Notes under the pieces: model-generated | What the model was told of the DNA's origin: nothing | The model's input: the letters and a program-made list of their open reading frames with translations, nothing else | Database searches by the model: none | Assembly: GCA_029548025.1 (NCBI GenBank) | Contig: JAKPOE010000010.1 | Coordinates: forward strand, 1-56,775 | DNA: 56,775 nucleotides | Direction of reading: 5' to 3' | Origin: Spirochaetota bacterium | Lineage (GTDB): Bacteria; Spirochaetota; UBA4802; UB4802 | Shown: positions 45,103 to 53,427 of the stretch, in pieces | Layout: every line of letters starts with the position of its first letter | Position numbering within the stretch: the stretch's first letter is position 1 | Position numbers and translations under genes: made by a program

Positions 45103-45567
45103 TCAATTTGTCTTTTTTTGCACAACATCAGTATGATCCTTTATCTCACATTGCTGTCGGTATTCCGACCCAACCACCAGTGAATTACCATATTTTTTAT
45201 AATCTGCCATGCAGAATGCCTTTGTCATGGTTATAGAATTTCTAGGGCAAATATCAACACACTCCTTACAAAAGGTACATCGCGTTAAATAGATGACTAT
45301 CCTTTTTGTCTTCTTATTGTTAACTTCAGCAGAATATAATTCAATTGCATTAGCTGGACATACTTTACTGCATAAACCACAGCCTGTACAACTCTGAAAA
45401 TCGTATTCCAGCCTGCCTCTGAATCCTTCTTTAACGACAATTGGTGGATGTATTATTCCCTGGTTAAGGTATTGTTTAGTATTATTGGGAATATATTTCG
45501 TAGGAAAACAATTGGTGGATTTTTTTGAAAAGATCTGTTCAATGACTTTATATACCATACCTAACAT
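45103..45567 (-). CDS. mbhN: Hydrogenase ferredoxin-like subunit (two [4Fe-4S])
   Basis: 154 residues. Two cluster motifs, 'CTGCGLCSKVCPANAI' and 'CTFCKECVDICPRNSI', give 2x[4Fe-4S], the NuoI/MbhN type that takes electrons from ferredoxin and passes them to the small subunit. Last gene of the 13-gene minus-strand operon, 10 bases after mbhM. The N-terminal 45 residues are a membrane-surface extension without clusters. Confidence 0.85.
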   Translation of the reverse strand: MLGMVYKVIEQIFSKKSTNCFPTKYIPNNTKQYLNQGIIHPPIVVKEGFRGRLEYDFQSCTGCGLCSKVCPANAIELYSAEVNNKKTKRIVIYLTRCTFCKECVDICPRNSITMTKAFCMADYKKYGNSLVVGSEYRQQCEIKDHTDVVQKKTN

Positions 45568-45577
45568 GGCACACCTA

Positions 45578-46591
45578 CTATATAATCCTCATATTTGGAT
45601 CAAGCATAATAAGTATTAACCCAATAATACTGATTGCTGTTATTGCAAAAAGAAAAAAACGCGCAACCTGTGATATTTTTAAACGTGCCATAATAACACG
45701 GATAAAGGTTATCCCAAAACTGTAAATCACTATAATCTTAAATAATAAAAATGCTATTTCAACAAAAGGGGCCACTCTATGTCCATACATCTGAAAAGAT
45801 ATACCAAACAATTGGGACAGCGTATATGGGAAAAAAAGTATTATAACAAGCATTGAAAGTGCTAATGCTTTAAAAGCATCAGTTAATAGTATAAATGCCA
45901 GTAGCTTACCCGAATATTCAACTGAAACACCTTCTGCAAGTTCAGTTTCAGCCTCGGCCTGATCAAAAGGCACTCTGGACATTTCAGCTGGCAAAACAAG
46001 CTCCATAGCAAAAAACAATAATATGCCACCCAATACCCCAAATGCACCAGCATTATGCCATAGTGGATATTCAAATAATGATGACATAGCAAAAGGATCA
46101 GCCATACTATCTGCTACATGCCATGCAACACTAATTATTACTACAGCTATTGGTAATTCTATACTCATAAGTATTACCATTTCACGCTGAGCACCAATCG
46201 CAGCATACGGTGAACCAGACGAAAAAGCACCAGTAACTATTGCTATAGAAGGGATAAGAATACAATACAATACTACAATTAAATCACCCTGCAAAGTAGT
46301 ATCAATGCCAGTGATGTAGAATATATATGGCATCGAAATATATAATAGTAGCAATACACTTGATGCCAGAGCTATTACAGGAGCAGATGAAAACAACCAC
46401 CTCACCGCTGTTACCGGTATAATAGTTTGTTTATACACCAATTTAATGATATCATAAACTGGCTGTAAAAGGGGTGGCCCAATTCTTGACTGGAAATATG
46501 CTGCTATTTTCCGATCTATCCCCTTCAACAAAAGTCCTAATATTAATCCAACTATCGTAATGATGAGAGCTATGGCAAGTACCATAATCAT
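45578..46591 (-). CDS. mbhM: Hydrogenase membrane anchor subunit (NuoH-like)
   Basis: 337 residues, about eight membrane helices. 'GIDRKIAAYFQSRIGPPLLQPVYDIIKL' is the signature loop of NuoH/EchB/MbhM proteins, and 'LVLPAEMSRVPFDQAEAETELAEG' is the second conserved loop with its acidic residues. It links the catalytic arm to the ion-translocating membrane arm. Its start overlaps the mbhL stop (ATGA). Confidence 0.9.
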   Translation of the reverse strand: MIMVLAIALIITIVGLILGLLLKGIDRKIAAYFQSRIGPPLLQPVYDIIKLVYKQTIIPVTAVRWLFSSAPVIALASSVLLLLYISMPYIFYITGIDTTLQGDLIVVLYCILIPSIAIVTGAFSSGSPYAAIGAQREMVILMSIELPIAVVIISVAWHVADSMADPFAMSSLFEYPLWHNAGAFGVLGGILLFFAMELVLPAEMSRVPFDQAEAETELAEGVSVEYSGKLLAFILLTDAFKALALSMLVIILFFPYTLSQLFGISFQMYGHRVAPFVEIAFLLFKIIVIYSFGITFIRVIMARLKISQVARFFLFAITAISIIGLILIMLDPNMRII

Positions 46592-47817
46592 TGATTTACT
46601 GACCTCTTGTATTTCTTAATGCTTTTTTGATGAAGGTATTCCCAGTTGTACCTTTCTTCATCACCACCTTTTCTAATAAAAGTCATTCTATCTGCACATG
46701 CCACGCATGGATCTATTGAAGCAATAACTATTGGTATATCAGCTATCTCAATATTTGTCAGCATAGGTATCCATGTAAATCCATTTGAATAGGTAGGCGC
46801 TTTGACTTTTAACTGTATGGGGTGCTCCTGGTTATCCAGTATAACATAATGGCATACCTCACCTCGTGGGGCTTCATACCGCCCTATACCCTCACCTTCA
46901 AGTTTCTTCAACGTGTTGATAATTTTAACTGCTCCATCACCTGAATGAATATCTCCTTCTGGTAAGTTTTCCATGCAAAACTGTATTATATTTAATGATT
47001 GTTTAATCTCCAGCACTCGTACTGCCATTCTATCATACACATCACCAATAGGTTCTTTGCCAAGATCACGTGGTGATATAGGATTTAACCATGGGATATC
47101 ATAGTAAGCATTAACAGGATAATCTATACGGACATCTTTCAGTAATCCTGAACCTCTTGCAGTAGGGCCAACTGCACAAAACATTTCTGCCTGCTCACGG
47201 GATAAGATCCCAATACCTTCAGTTCGTGCACGTAATGTTAAATCATCCAGAAGTATTTCCGAAGCACGATCATACAATTCCATATAATATTCTAACATGC
47301 GTGTAATAGTTTCTGAATTCTCTGGTGTTACATCCCTCCTGACACCACCTATGGTGAGCATCCCATAATTTATACGGTTGCCAGTAAGTTCTTCAAGACA
47401 ATCCAATACCTTTTCACGAATATTCCATGTATACATAAAAAGCGTATCAAAACCAATTTCATGAGCTGCAACACCTGTCCACAGCAAATGAGAATGTAAT
47501 CGCTCCATCTCACCTATTATGGTGCGGATATATCGAGCTCTATCAGGAACCTGTATTTCAGCAACATCTTCTATAGCAAGACAATATGCCAGTGGATGCG
47601 AAAATGAACATATACCACATACTCGCTCCAGTAAATAGATAATCTGAATGTAATTTCTTTCAAGAGCTATTTTTTCGATCCCTCGATGTGTATAACCAAA
47701 ATCTATATCAACACCAGTAACCTGCTCTCCTTCTATCCTGAATGTAAATTTTATTGGTTCCTTAAATGCAGGATGTATCGGTCCTATATTTAAAGGATAT
47801 ACTCTATCAGATTTCAT
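46588..47817 (-). CDS. mbhL: Group 4 [NiFe]-hydrogenase large subunit
   Basis: 409 residues. Both nickel-site motifs are intact: R65-V-C67-G-I-C70 at the N-terminus and D369-P-C371-V-A-C374 near the C-terminus. NuoD of complex I and the sulfane-reducing MBX/MBS relatives lack the full set, so this should be a real hydrogenase. 'DPCVACADR' is followed by exactly 32 residues beginning Met-Thr, matching the processed tail of E. coli HycE (cut after Arg, 32 residues removed). It would evolve H2 from reduced ferredoxin or run in reverse. Overlaps both neighbours by 4 bases. Confidence 0.88.
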   Translation of the reverse strand: MKSDRVYPLNIGPIHPAFKEPIKFTFRIEGEQVTGVDIDFGYTHRGIEKIALERNYIQIIYLLERVCGICSFSHPLAYCLAIEDVAEIQVPDRARYIRTIIGEMERLHSHLLWTGVAAHEIGFDTLFMYTWNIREKVLDCLEELTGNRINYGMLTIGGVRRDVTPENSETITRMLEYYMELYDRASEILLDDLTLRARTEGIGILSREQAEMFCAVGPTARGSGLLKDVRIDYPVNAYYDIPWLNPISPRDLGKEPIGDVYDRMAVRVLEIKQSLNIIQFCMENLPEGDIHSGDGAVKIINTLKKLEGEGIGRYEAPRGEVCHYVILDNQEHPIQLKVKAPTYSNGFTWIPMLTNIEIADIPIVIASIDPCVACADRMTFIRKGGDEERYNWEYLHQKSIKKYKRSVNQ

Positions 47818-48308
47818 TTGCTATCTTCCTTGTTTTTGCCATTACGAAGAGGGAAATATCCATCCTGTAAGGATGAAGGAGTAAATAGCCTCCTGCTATC
47901 AGGGATATCTTCAATTACTATCCCTAGCATTTCCATAACTTCCCTTTCCATAAAAAGAGCTCCCGGGACAATATCGGTAATAGTTCTGATTGTTAAATCA
48001 TTATTAGGTAAATCTACAGATGCAATAATCATTAATTCAGAATAGTGAGTATCATCCATTTTCAGGGCAAATGGATAGATAAGTTCAATACGATCTTCAT
48101 ATTCCTTATAAGCCATTGCTGTAGATAGGTGAAGCCTCCCTAAACTTTTTAGAGTATTTACCGTAAAATGGAATGCCTCTCGATCTATACTGATCCATAG
48201 GTGCAATCGCATAATTCCACCATGGTAGTTTTTCACCTTCAACCTTGAAGCCTGGAGGTGATTCCCTAATTTTTCCTGAATAATCGTCACAATTGATTGA
48301 ACATCCAT
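47814..48308 (-). CDS. mbhK: Hydrogenase NuoC-like subunit
   Basis: 164 residues from the ATG at 48308 (a GTG 12 bases earlier is possible). The C-terminal half 'ITDIVPGALFMEREVMEMLGIVIEDIPDSRRL' is the conserved NuoC/HycE-N block that braces the large subunit. Its stop overlaps the mbhL start (ATGA). Confidence 0.82.
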   Translation of the reverse strand: MDVQSIVTIIQEKLGNHLQASRLKVKNYHGGIMRLHLWISIDREAFHFTVNTLKSLGRLHLSTAMAYKEYEDRIELIYPFALKMDDTHYSELMIIASVDLPNNDLTIRTITDIVPGALFMEREVMEMLGIVIEDIPDSRRLFTPSSLQDGYFPLRNGKNKEDSK

Positions 48309-48331
48309 ACCATTTACCACATGAACTATTT

Positions 48332-48757
48332 TTACAACACTTCTAACTTTTCCCAGGCTTTTGCAACCCCAAAGATTATTGCATCAGGACGTGGCGGACA
48401 ACCAGGAACATAAACATCTACAGGTAGCAATGTATCAAATGGGCCAGCCATAGCATATGATTCCTGAAATACTCCTTTGGTAGCACCACAACTGCCTATG
48501 ATCATGACCAGCTTTGGTTTAGGAACCTGCTGGTATACCTGCAGTATTTTATCTTTAATTTTCTCCGTTACCGTTCCAGTTACTAATAATATATCCGCAT
48601 GTCGGGGACTACCTACTAATTTAATGCCAAACCTTTCAGCATCATACCTTGGCATTAACATAGCAAGTATTTCAATATCACATGCGTTGCATGAACCGGT
48701 ATTCATATGATATGCCCATAATGAACGTTTCAAATGTTTGTAATTAATCTTTTTCAC
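48332..48757 (-). CDS. mbhJ: Hydrogenase small subunit (NuoB-like, one [4Fe-4S])
   Basis: 141 residues. I choose the GTG at 48757 because it overlaps the mbhI stop as GTGA, in line with the rest of the operon. The four cluster ligands are C23 and C26 ('GSCNACDIE'), C90 ('GSCGAT') and C120 ('VPGCPPRP'). It holds the proximal [4Fe-4S] cluster next to the Ni-Fe site. Confidence 0.88.
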   Translation of the reverse strand: MKKINYKHLKRSLWAYHMNTGSCNACDIEILAMLMPRYDAERFGIKLVGSPRHADILLVTGTVTEKIKDKILQVYQQVPKPKLVMIIGSCGATKGVFQESYAMAGPFDTLLPVDVYVPGCPPRPDAIIFGVAKAWEKLEVL

Positions 48758-49092
48758 ATAAGTGCCCCTGTTATTATCAATAACATTATAGCAACGATAA
48801 TAATAAACCATTGAATAAAATCACCAATATCACTGATGAACAATCTATTTAAACCATCAAAATATGATTGCAAGGTATGCTTAAATCCCCAGTATAGATT
48901 ACTTGCAGTGATTAATTGCAGCATTTTATCACTGGTTCCTGAATAAAATGGAAGTCCCTGTTCTGACATCTCATCAAAATCATTTCTAAAAAATATTTTT
49001 CCAATAATTATAAACAAAACCATAATTATTAAAAAAATACAAACCCATAATAAAGGCATCCAGTTAAGATATTCTAATTCAAATTCATGCAT
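48754..49092 (-). CDS. mbhI: Hydrogenase membrane subunit MbhI-like
   Basis: 112 residues with two hydrophobic helices (about 12-35 and 90-111) and a polar middle that includes 'ASNLYWGFKHTLQSYFDGL'. Size, topology and place between mbhH and mbhJ fit MbhI, which fastens the catalytic module to the Mrp-like module. The sequence itself is poorly conserved in the family, so position carries the call. Confidence 0.7.
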   Translation of the reverse strand: MHEFELEYLNWMPLLWVCIFLIIMVLFIIIGKIFFRNDFDEMSEQGLPFYSGTSDKMLQLITASNLYWGFKHTLQSYFDGLNRLFISDIGDFIQWFIIIVAIMLLIITGALM

Positions 49093-49104
49093 TCATAACT
49101 CCAT

Positions 49105-50631
49105 TTAAAAAGTAGATAATACATTTACAGCAGGCTCAATCAATAATTTTATAATACCCTGGGGAAACAAGCCAATGACTATTATAACAATACTCAAAAT
49201 AATCATACTGCATTTAACCAATATTGGTTGTTCAACCGGCCTCCTTTCAGGAGGCATTCCCAGAAAAGCACTGTAAAAAACCTTCATAAATGAAGCCAAT
49301 GTTAAAACTGAAACAAAAATAGCTATCAATGTTAACAACGGATTATAGTGAAATACAGATTCATAGATGATAAGCTTGGAAACAAAACCATTCAATGGTG
49401 GTATTCCTGAAATTGCTAATGCTGCAATCATAAAAACCAGTGCAGTAAACTTATCATAATGAGCCAATCCATGCATTATATTCAAGTCGCGCGTTTTATA
49501 GTGTCTAACGATTATACCAGATGTTAAAAATAACAATCCTTTATAGAGGGCATTGTTGACCACATGAAAAAGTCCACCTATTATGGCTATTTTTCCATAA
49601 ATAGCAAATGAAGCATCACCCGATTTAATAACCGAAAGCCCTACACCAACTCCCAATAACATATAGCCAACCTGAGAAACAGCATGAAAAGCCATAAGTC
49701 GTTTAACATCTTTCTGTATAAGTGCCTGAGTTACCCCTACAAACATTGACAACACACCAAATAGTATAAATAGCATCCCCAGTTCATAACTTACCTGTGC
49801 ACGACTTAGTCCAAAAGTAAATGCAATCCTGAAAAGCCCATATAAACAAATCAAACTACCTAATTTTACCATGGAACTTATTGGGGCAGGAGCTTCAGAG
49901 TAAGTATCGGGTATCCACATATGCATGGGGACAACACCACACTTCATAGCTAATGGTAAAATGAGCATCACAATAGCAATTTTGTCCAGTACGGTTCCAT
50001 TCATTACTTTTTTGAGATAGTCAATATTAAACGAGCCATACTGTGCGTAAAGGAATGCAATACCCAGTAAAAAGAAGCTCGTTGCGATTGAGCTCACAAA
50101 CATATATTTATAACCGGCATAGGGTGGGTGTTTCCGTTCTGTTCTGAACGAAACCAATGCAGACGATGATATCGATAGTATCTCTAAAAAAACAAAAAAT
50201 GTAAACAAATCATTCGTAATAAGCATACCCATCATACCAGCAACCATACAGACATATAAAACAGTGAAATAATTTTTCCTTTCATTTTCTTCAATATACT
50301 GCGATGAAAATAAATAAAAAATAAATGATAATGTTGTAACCATAATAATAAATAATAACGAAAATTGATCTATTTTCAATGCTATACGTATAGGGAATGT
50401 TAATCCATGTTCCAATAAAGCATTTGGATCAGGAGAACCTACCATATAATGAATAATTTTTTTATAAATCATTACATCCTGTATCAGCAAATATGATAGC
50501 ACCATGATAACAACAATAGCCACGCCTGCTGTTATAGTGCGTATAGTACGATTAACCATACCTATAATAGGGAGCATAAAAGCAACAACAAGAGGAATCG
50601 TAACCAATAATACTGGAACATGCTTTATCAT
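49105..50631 (-). CDS. mbhH: Hydrogenase ion-translocating subunit (MrpD/NuoN-like)
   Basis: 508 residues, about fourteen membrane helices. The antiporter core contains 'ILPLAMKCGVVPMHMWIPDTYSEAPAPISSMVKLGSL', with the lysine and histidine of the proton path, and 'MAFHAVSQVGYMLLGVGVG'. A glutamate in the 'LEILSISSSALVS' helix matches the conserved acidic residue of MrpD/NuoN. Only one such subunit is present, as in Mbh; MBX has two. Overlaps mbhG by 4 bases. Confidence 0.88.
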   Translation of the reverse strand: MIKHVPVLLVTIPLVVAFMLPIIGMVNRTIRTITAGVAIVVIMVLSYLLIQDVMIYKKIIHYMVGSPDPNALLEHGLTFPIRIALKIDQFSLLFIIMVTTLSFIFYLFSSQYIEENERKNYFTVLYVCMVAGMMGMLITNDLFTFFVFLEILSISSSALVSFRTERKHPPYAGYKYMFVSSIATSFFLLGIAFLYAQYGSFNIDYLKKVMNGTVLDKIAIVMLILPLAMKCGVVPMHMWIPDTYSEAPAPISSMVKLGSLICLYGLFRIAFTFGLSRAQVSYELGMLFILFGVLSMFVGVTQALIQKDVKRLMAFHAVSQVGYMLLGVGVGLSVIKSGDASFAIYGKIAIIGGLFHVVNNALYKGLLFLTSGIIVRHYKTRDLNIMHGLAHYDKFTALVFMIAALAISGIPPLNGFVSKLIIYESVFHYNPLLTLIAIFVSVLTLASFMKVFYSAFLGMPPERRPVEQPILVKCSMIILSIVIIVIGLFPQGIIKLLIEPAVNVLSTF

Positions 50632-50984
50632 AATTCTTCAACTCCACGAAGTTTACGCGTATCCAGTGTTTTATTATTTCTATAGGTTAATATTGCTACG
50701 CCCAGCATCAATGCCGTAGTAGCAAATCCAATAACGATGTTTGTTAAAATCAACGCCTGCGGGGTGGGCAAGACCATAGTTATGTGAGTATCCCATGGGA
50801 GTAATGTAAAAATTGGAGATGTTGCATTATGCCGGTATCCCAGAGTAATAAAAAAAAGATTCATTCCTGAATCAAGAATATTAAGTGCAATAACAATCTT
50901 GATGAGATTTCGCTTAAATATTAATGCAAATAATCCAATAGTAAACAATAAAACAAAAGTTATATAAAGTATGATAGCGGACAT
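50628..50984 (-). CDS. mbhG: Hydrogenase membrane subunit (MrpC/NuoK-like)
   Basis: 118 residues, three membrane helices with 'RNLIKIVIALNILDSGMNLFFITLG' and 'DTHITMVLPTPQALILTNIVIGFATTALML', the MnhC/MrpC signature with its buried polar residues. Ten bases after the mbhE-F gene. Confidence 0.85.
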   Translation of the reverse strand: MSAIILYITFVLLFTIGLFALIFKRNLIKIVIALNILDSGMNLFFITLGYRHNATSPIFTLLPWDTHITMVLPTPQALILTNIVIGFATTALMLGVAILTYRNNKTLDTRKLRGVEEL

Positions 50985-50993
50985 AATAACACC

Positions 50994-51821
50994 TTATAAT
51001 GAATTATTTTTCACACCTGATGCATGGAATAACGTAACCAGAATAAGGCTTAATCCAAAAAAAACCTCTATGCCAACAGCAAGAGATAGCCATGGCAAAA
51101 TACCAGCTGAAATCAAATAGCCAGGATTGGGGCCAAAGGGGATTATTTTACCAAATACTGTGGTACCATGAGCCAAAAAATTATACAAAAAGGAAATCCC
51201 AATCCCTGCAAAACCCATTCCAATGAATATAGTCAGCCCCAGTGATTCAAACAATGAAAATATTTTTCTGGTTCTTTGCATGTGACGGGTTATATAAAAA
51301 CTGATTAACAAAAGTGCTGTAGCTGAAGCCATAACAGAACCTCCCTGAAATCCACCGCCTGGAGAAATATGTCCATGAACTACCAGATAAATCCCAAAAC
51401 TTAAGATCATGATATACATTAAGAAAGTACCAAACGTTATAATTCTCGATTCTATCTTTGGGAATTGTCCCGCTTTAGAAACTCCCGCCGATATAATACT
51501 TTTACTTTTCAAAAAAGTAAAAAATAACATAGAAATGCTACTTACCACAAGAAAAAGCACTGTGGCTTCCCCTAATGTATCAAATCCTCTATAATCAAAA
51601 ACAATACTGGCAACTATGTTATTTGACCCTGTTTCGACCTGACCATTGCGTAAAAAATAATCATCCATGATAGTAACACCTTGAGTATCTATACCCAATG
51701 GTTGCCTTTCATATAAAATTCTGGGATTACCTATCGGTTCACCTATTGGATGCAGGTGAAGTATCCCCACAAAGATAAATCCAAATATAACAACTATCGC
51801 TACAACACTGATCAGCCTCAT
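50994..51821 (-). CDS. Fused hydrogenase subunits MbhE + MbhF (MrpB)
   Basis: 275 residues from the ATG at 51821, which overlaps the mbhD stop (ATGA). Residues 1-95 correspond to MbhE: one helix, then a periplasmic loop with 'DYFLRNGQVETGSNNIVASIVFDYRGFDTLGEATVLF', then a second helix. Residues about 120-275 are MnhB/MrpB, with 'GHISPGGGFQGGSVMASATALLLISF'. Thermococcal Mbh encodes these separately; here they form one chain with no stop between them. Part of the ion-pumping arm. Confidence 0.8.
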   Translation of the reverse strand: MRLISVVAIVVIFGFIFVGILHLHPIGEPIGNPRILYERQPLGIDTQGVTIMDDYFLRNGQVETGSNNIVASIVFDYRGFDTLGEATVLFLVVSSISMLFFTFLKSKSIISAGVSKAGQFPKIESRIITFGTFLMYIMILSFGIYLVVHGHISPGGGFQGGSVMASATALLLISFYITRHMQRTRKIFSLFESLGLTIFIGMGFAGIGISFLYNFLAHGTTVFGKIIPFGPNPGYLISAGILPWLSLAVGIEVFFGLSLILVTLFHASGVKNNSL

Positions 51822-52060
51822 TCCTCTCTTCTCCGTGTCATTCGTATTGCTATAACAAAAATGCATGTTGTTAAAGCAGCACCAATTCCAGCTTCTGCAA
51901 TGGCAACATCCGGTGCATCTAAAAGAAAATATAGTACTGTCAAAACCAGGGAAAATACCGAATAGCTCACTATCGCTGCCAGTAAGTCCCGAAAATATAT
52001 GCTCAACAATGCTGTAATAACAAGAGCAATCGAAATCACCAGGAAAAAATAATAGATCAT
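51818..52060 (-). CDS. mbhD: Hydrogenase membrane subunit MbhD-like (DUF4040, MrpA C-terminal type)
   Basis: 80 residues, two to three helices, with 'LLAAIVSYSVFSLVLTVLYFLLDAPDVAIAEAGIGAAL', the DUF4040 block found at the C-terminus of MrpA and as free MbhD. The start overlaps the mbhC stop by 4 bases. Confidence 0.85.
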   Translation of the reverse strand: MIYYFFLVISIALVITALLSIYFRDLLAAIVSYSVFSLVLTVLYFLLDAPDVAIAEAGIGAALTTCIFVIAIRMTRRREE

Positions 52061-52464
52061 AAAGTACCCTCCTCATCTGGAATCCCTTCACTAATTTTAT
52101 CCATTTCCAGATCATCAACTGTTTTTATCTGAGATTTATAATCATATTCATTTATAACAACACCAAATGGTTTTATCCCTGATAACAAAGAAGCCCGCGC
52201 AATTGCATGAGCACTGATTGGATTAGTAAAAATAATAACAAGTAAAGCTACAATACTGTGAATGATTATTGTTATGCTTGTAGCATCATAATACCATATA
52301 TTTTTAACTCCTACAGCTAACACTACAAAAATACTGCCAAAAGTCGTTGTTTTTGTGGCAGCATGTAATCGTGTATAGATGTCAGGGAAGCGCATAAGTC
52401 CAATAATGCTTACGCCATTAACCAGCAAGCCAATTACTAAAAATATACAAATTATAGTATCCAT
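52057..52464 (-). CDS. mbhC: Hydrogenase membrane subunit (MrpG-like)
   Basis: 135 residues. 'GLMRFPDIYTRLHAATKTTTFGSIFVVLA' is the MnhG/MrpG signature; three helices precede 'NPISAHAIARAS' and a polar C-terminal tail that is longer than usual. Two bases separate it from mbhB. Confidence 0.87.
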   Translation of the reverse strand: MDTIICIFLVIGLLVNGVSIIGLMRFPDIYTRLHAATKTTTFGSIFVVLAVGVKNIWYYDATSITIIIHSIVALLVIIFTNPISAHAIARASLLSGIKPFGVVINEYDYKSQIKTVDDLEMDKISEGIPDEEGTL

Positions 52465-52466
52465 AT

Positions 52467-52748
52467 TTACCGCTTCTCATCTATGAGGTATCGCGCAATA
52501 TATAATGTACCAATAAATGAAATAATCCCATAAACAATGCCGATATCAATATACAGTGCCTTCTTTTGTGCAGCGCCCAGCACAATCATGATGACAATTA
52601 TTAGTGTATTTATTGTGTCAAGTGCTACAATTCGTTCTGGCACATTGTGACTGAATGCAATGCGTATTACTATGATACAAACATAGATAATCAATAAAAG
52701 CCCTGAGATTAAAAAAATTAAATCAAAATCATACATATGTTGATCCAT
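52467..52748 (-). CDS. mbhB: Hydrogenase membrane subunit (MrpF-like)
   Basis: 93 residues, three helices, with 'VRIAFSHNVPERIVALDTINTLIIVIMIVLG' and 'YIDIGIVYGIISFIGTLYIARYL', the MnhF/MrpF pattern. One base separates it from mbhA. Confidence 0.87.
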   Translation of the reverse strand: MDQHMYDFDLIFLISGLLLIIYVCIIVIRIAFSHNVPERIVALDTINTLIIVIMIVLGAAQKKALYIDIGIVYGIISFIGTLYIARYLIDEKR

Positions 52749-52749
52749 A

Positions 52750-53292
52750 TTATTTAAATAATTTCTTTAAAAAATAATGCTGGAACCCCGATACATCTTT
52801 TGGTGTTGCTTTATAACCTTTATCCTTGACCCAATACAAACAATGTATAAAGAACTTCTTTTTATCAGGGTCATAACCTGCTGTTAATGTTCCAGGTGAT
52901 AATGTTATGGAATTAGCAAGCAGATAGATGCCCAGTTCATCATCCATTTCAGGATCAACTTTAACAATAGCCGGCTGAATCTTTCCGGTTATAATCCTGT
53001 ACATTACTTCAACATTGGCAATGAGTAACGATAGAAAAAACGGGCCAACAAAATATAAGATTAATCCAATATAGAGCAATGGATTAAGAAGTGCTGCTGT
53101 AACTTTAATAGGTATTAACCAAAAAGTTAGTAAAGCCAGAATAATACTTATACTAATACCAAATATAAATTCTTCATATGACCAGAAAAGTATATCATTG
53201 CCCGAACCAGCTGTAAGTACAAGATATGAATAAGCTGCTACAAATGAGTAAAATGCTATTGCCCACAATTTGTATTGAAATTCTTTCGACAC
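52750..53292 (-). CDS. mbhA: Hydrogenase membrane subunit (MrpE-like)
   Basis: 180 residues from the GTG at 53292 (an upstream GTG at 53349 would give 199; neither has a strong ribosome site). Three or four N-terminal helices are followed by a cytoplasmic domain with 'LANSITLSPGTLTAGYDPDKKKFFIHCLYW', the hallmark of MnhE/MrpE. First gene of the operon. The gap to the regulator gene upstream is small, so the promoter may lie within it or before the regulator. Confidence 0.82.
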   Translation of the reverse strand: MSKEFQYKLWAIAFYSFVAAYSYLVLTAGSGNDILFWSYEEFIFGISISIILALLTFWLIPIKVTAALLNPLLYIGLILYFVGPFFLSLLIANVEVMYRIITGKIQPAIVKVDPEMDDELGIYLLANSITLSPGTLTAGYDPDKKKFFIHCLYWVKDKGYKATPKDVSGFQHYFLKKLFK

Positions 53293-53427
53293 AATATTAC
53301 CCTGATTAATTTTAATTTGTATACCCCTACCATTATGTAAACCATACACACTATTTATTCTTAATACAAGCTTTTTTTATCATTTCCTTTAGCTTGATTT
53401 ATAAATTAAGACTCTTCATAATTCTTA

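Noticed and set aside
46588..47817. Complex I NuoD or sulfane reductase MbxL
   Set aside because: All four nickel-binding cysteines of a true hydrogenase are present and the operon has only one MrpD-type subunit.
51822..52118. N-terminal extension of the MbhE-F protein up to 52118
   Set aside because: The extra residues are the out-of-frame shadow of mbhD; the ATG at 51821 overlaps the mbhD stop as elsewhere in the operon.
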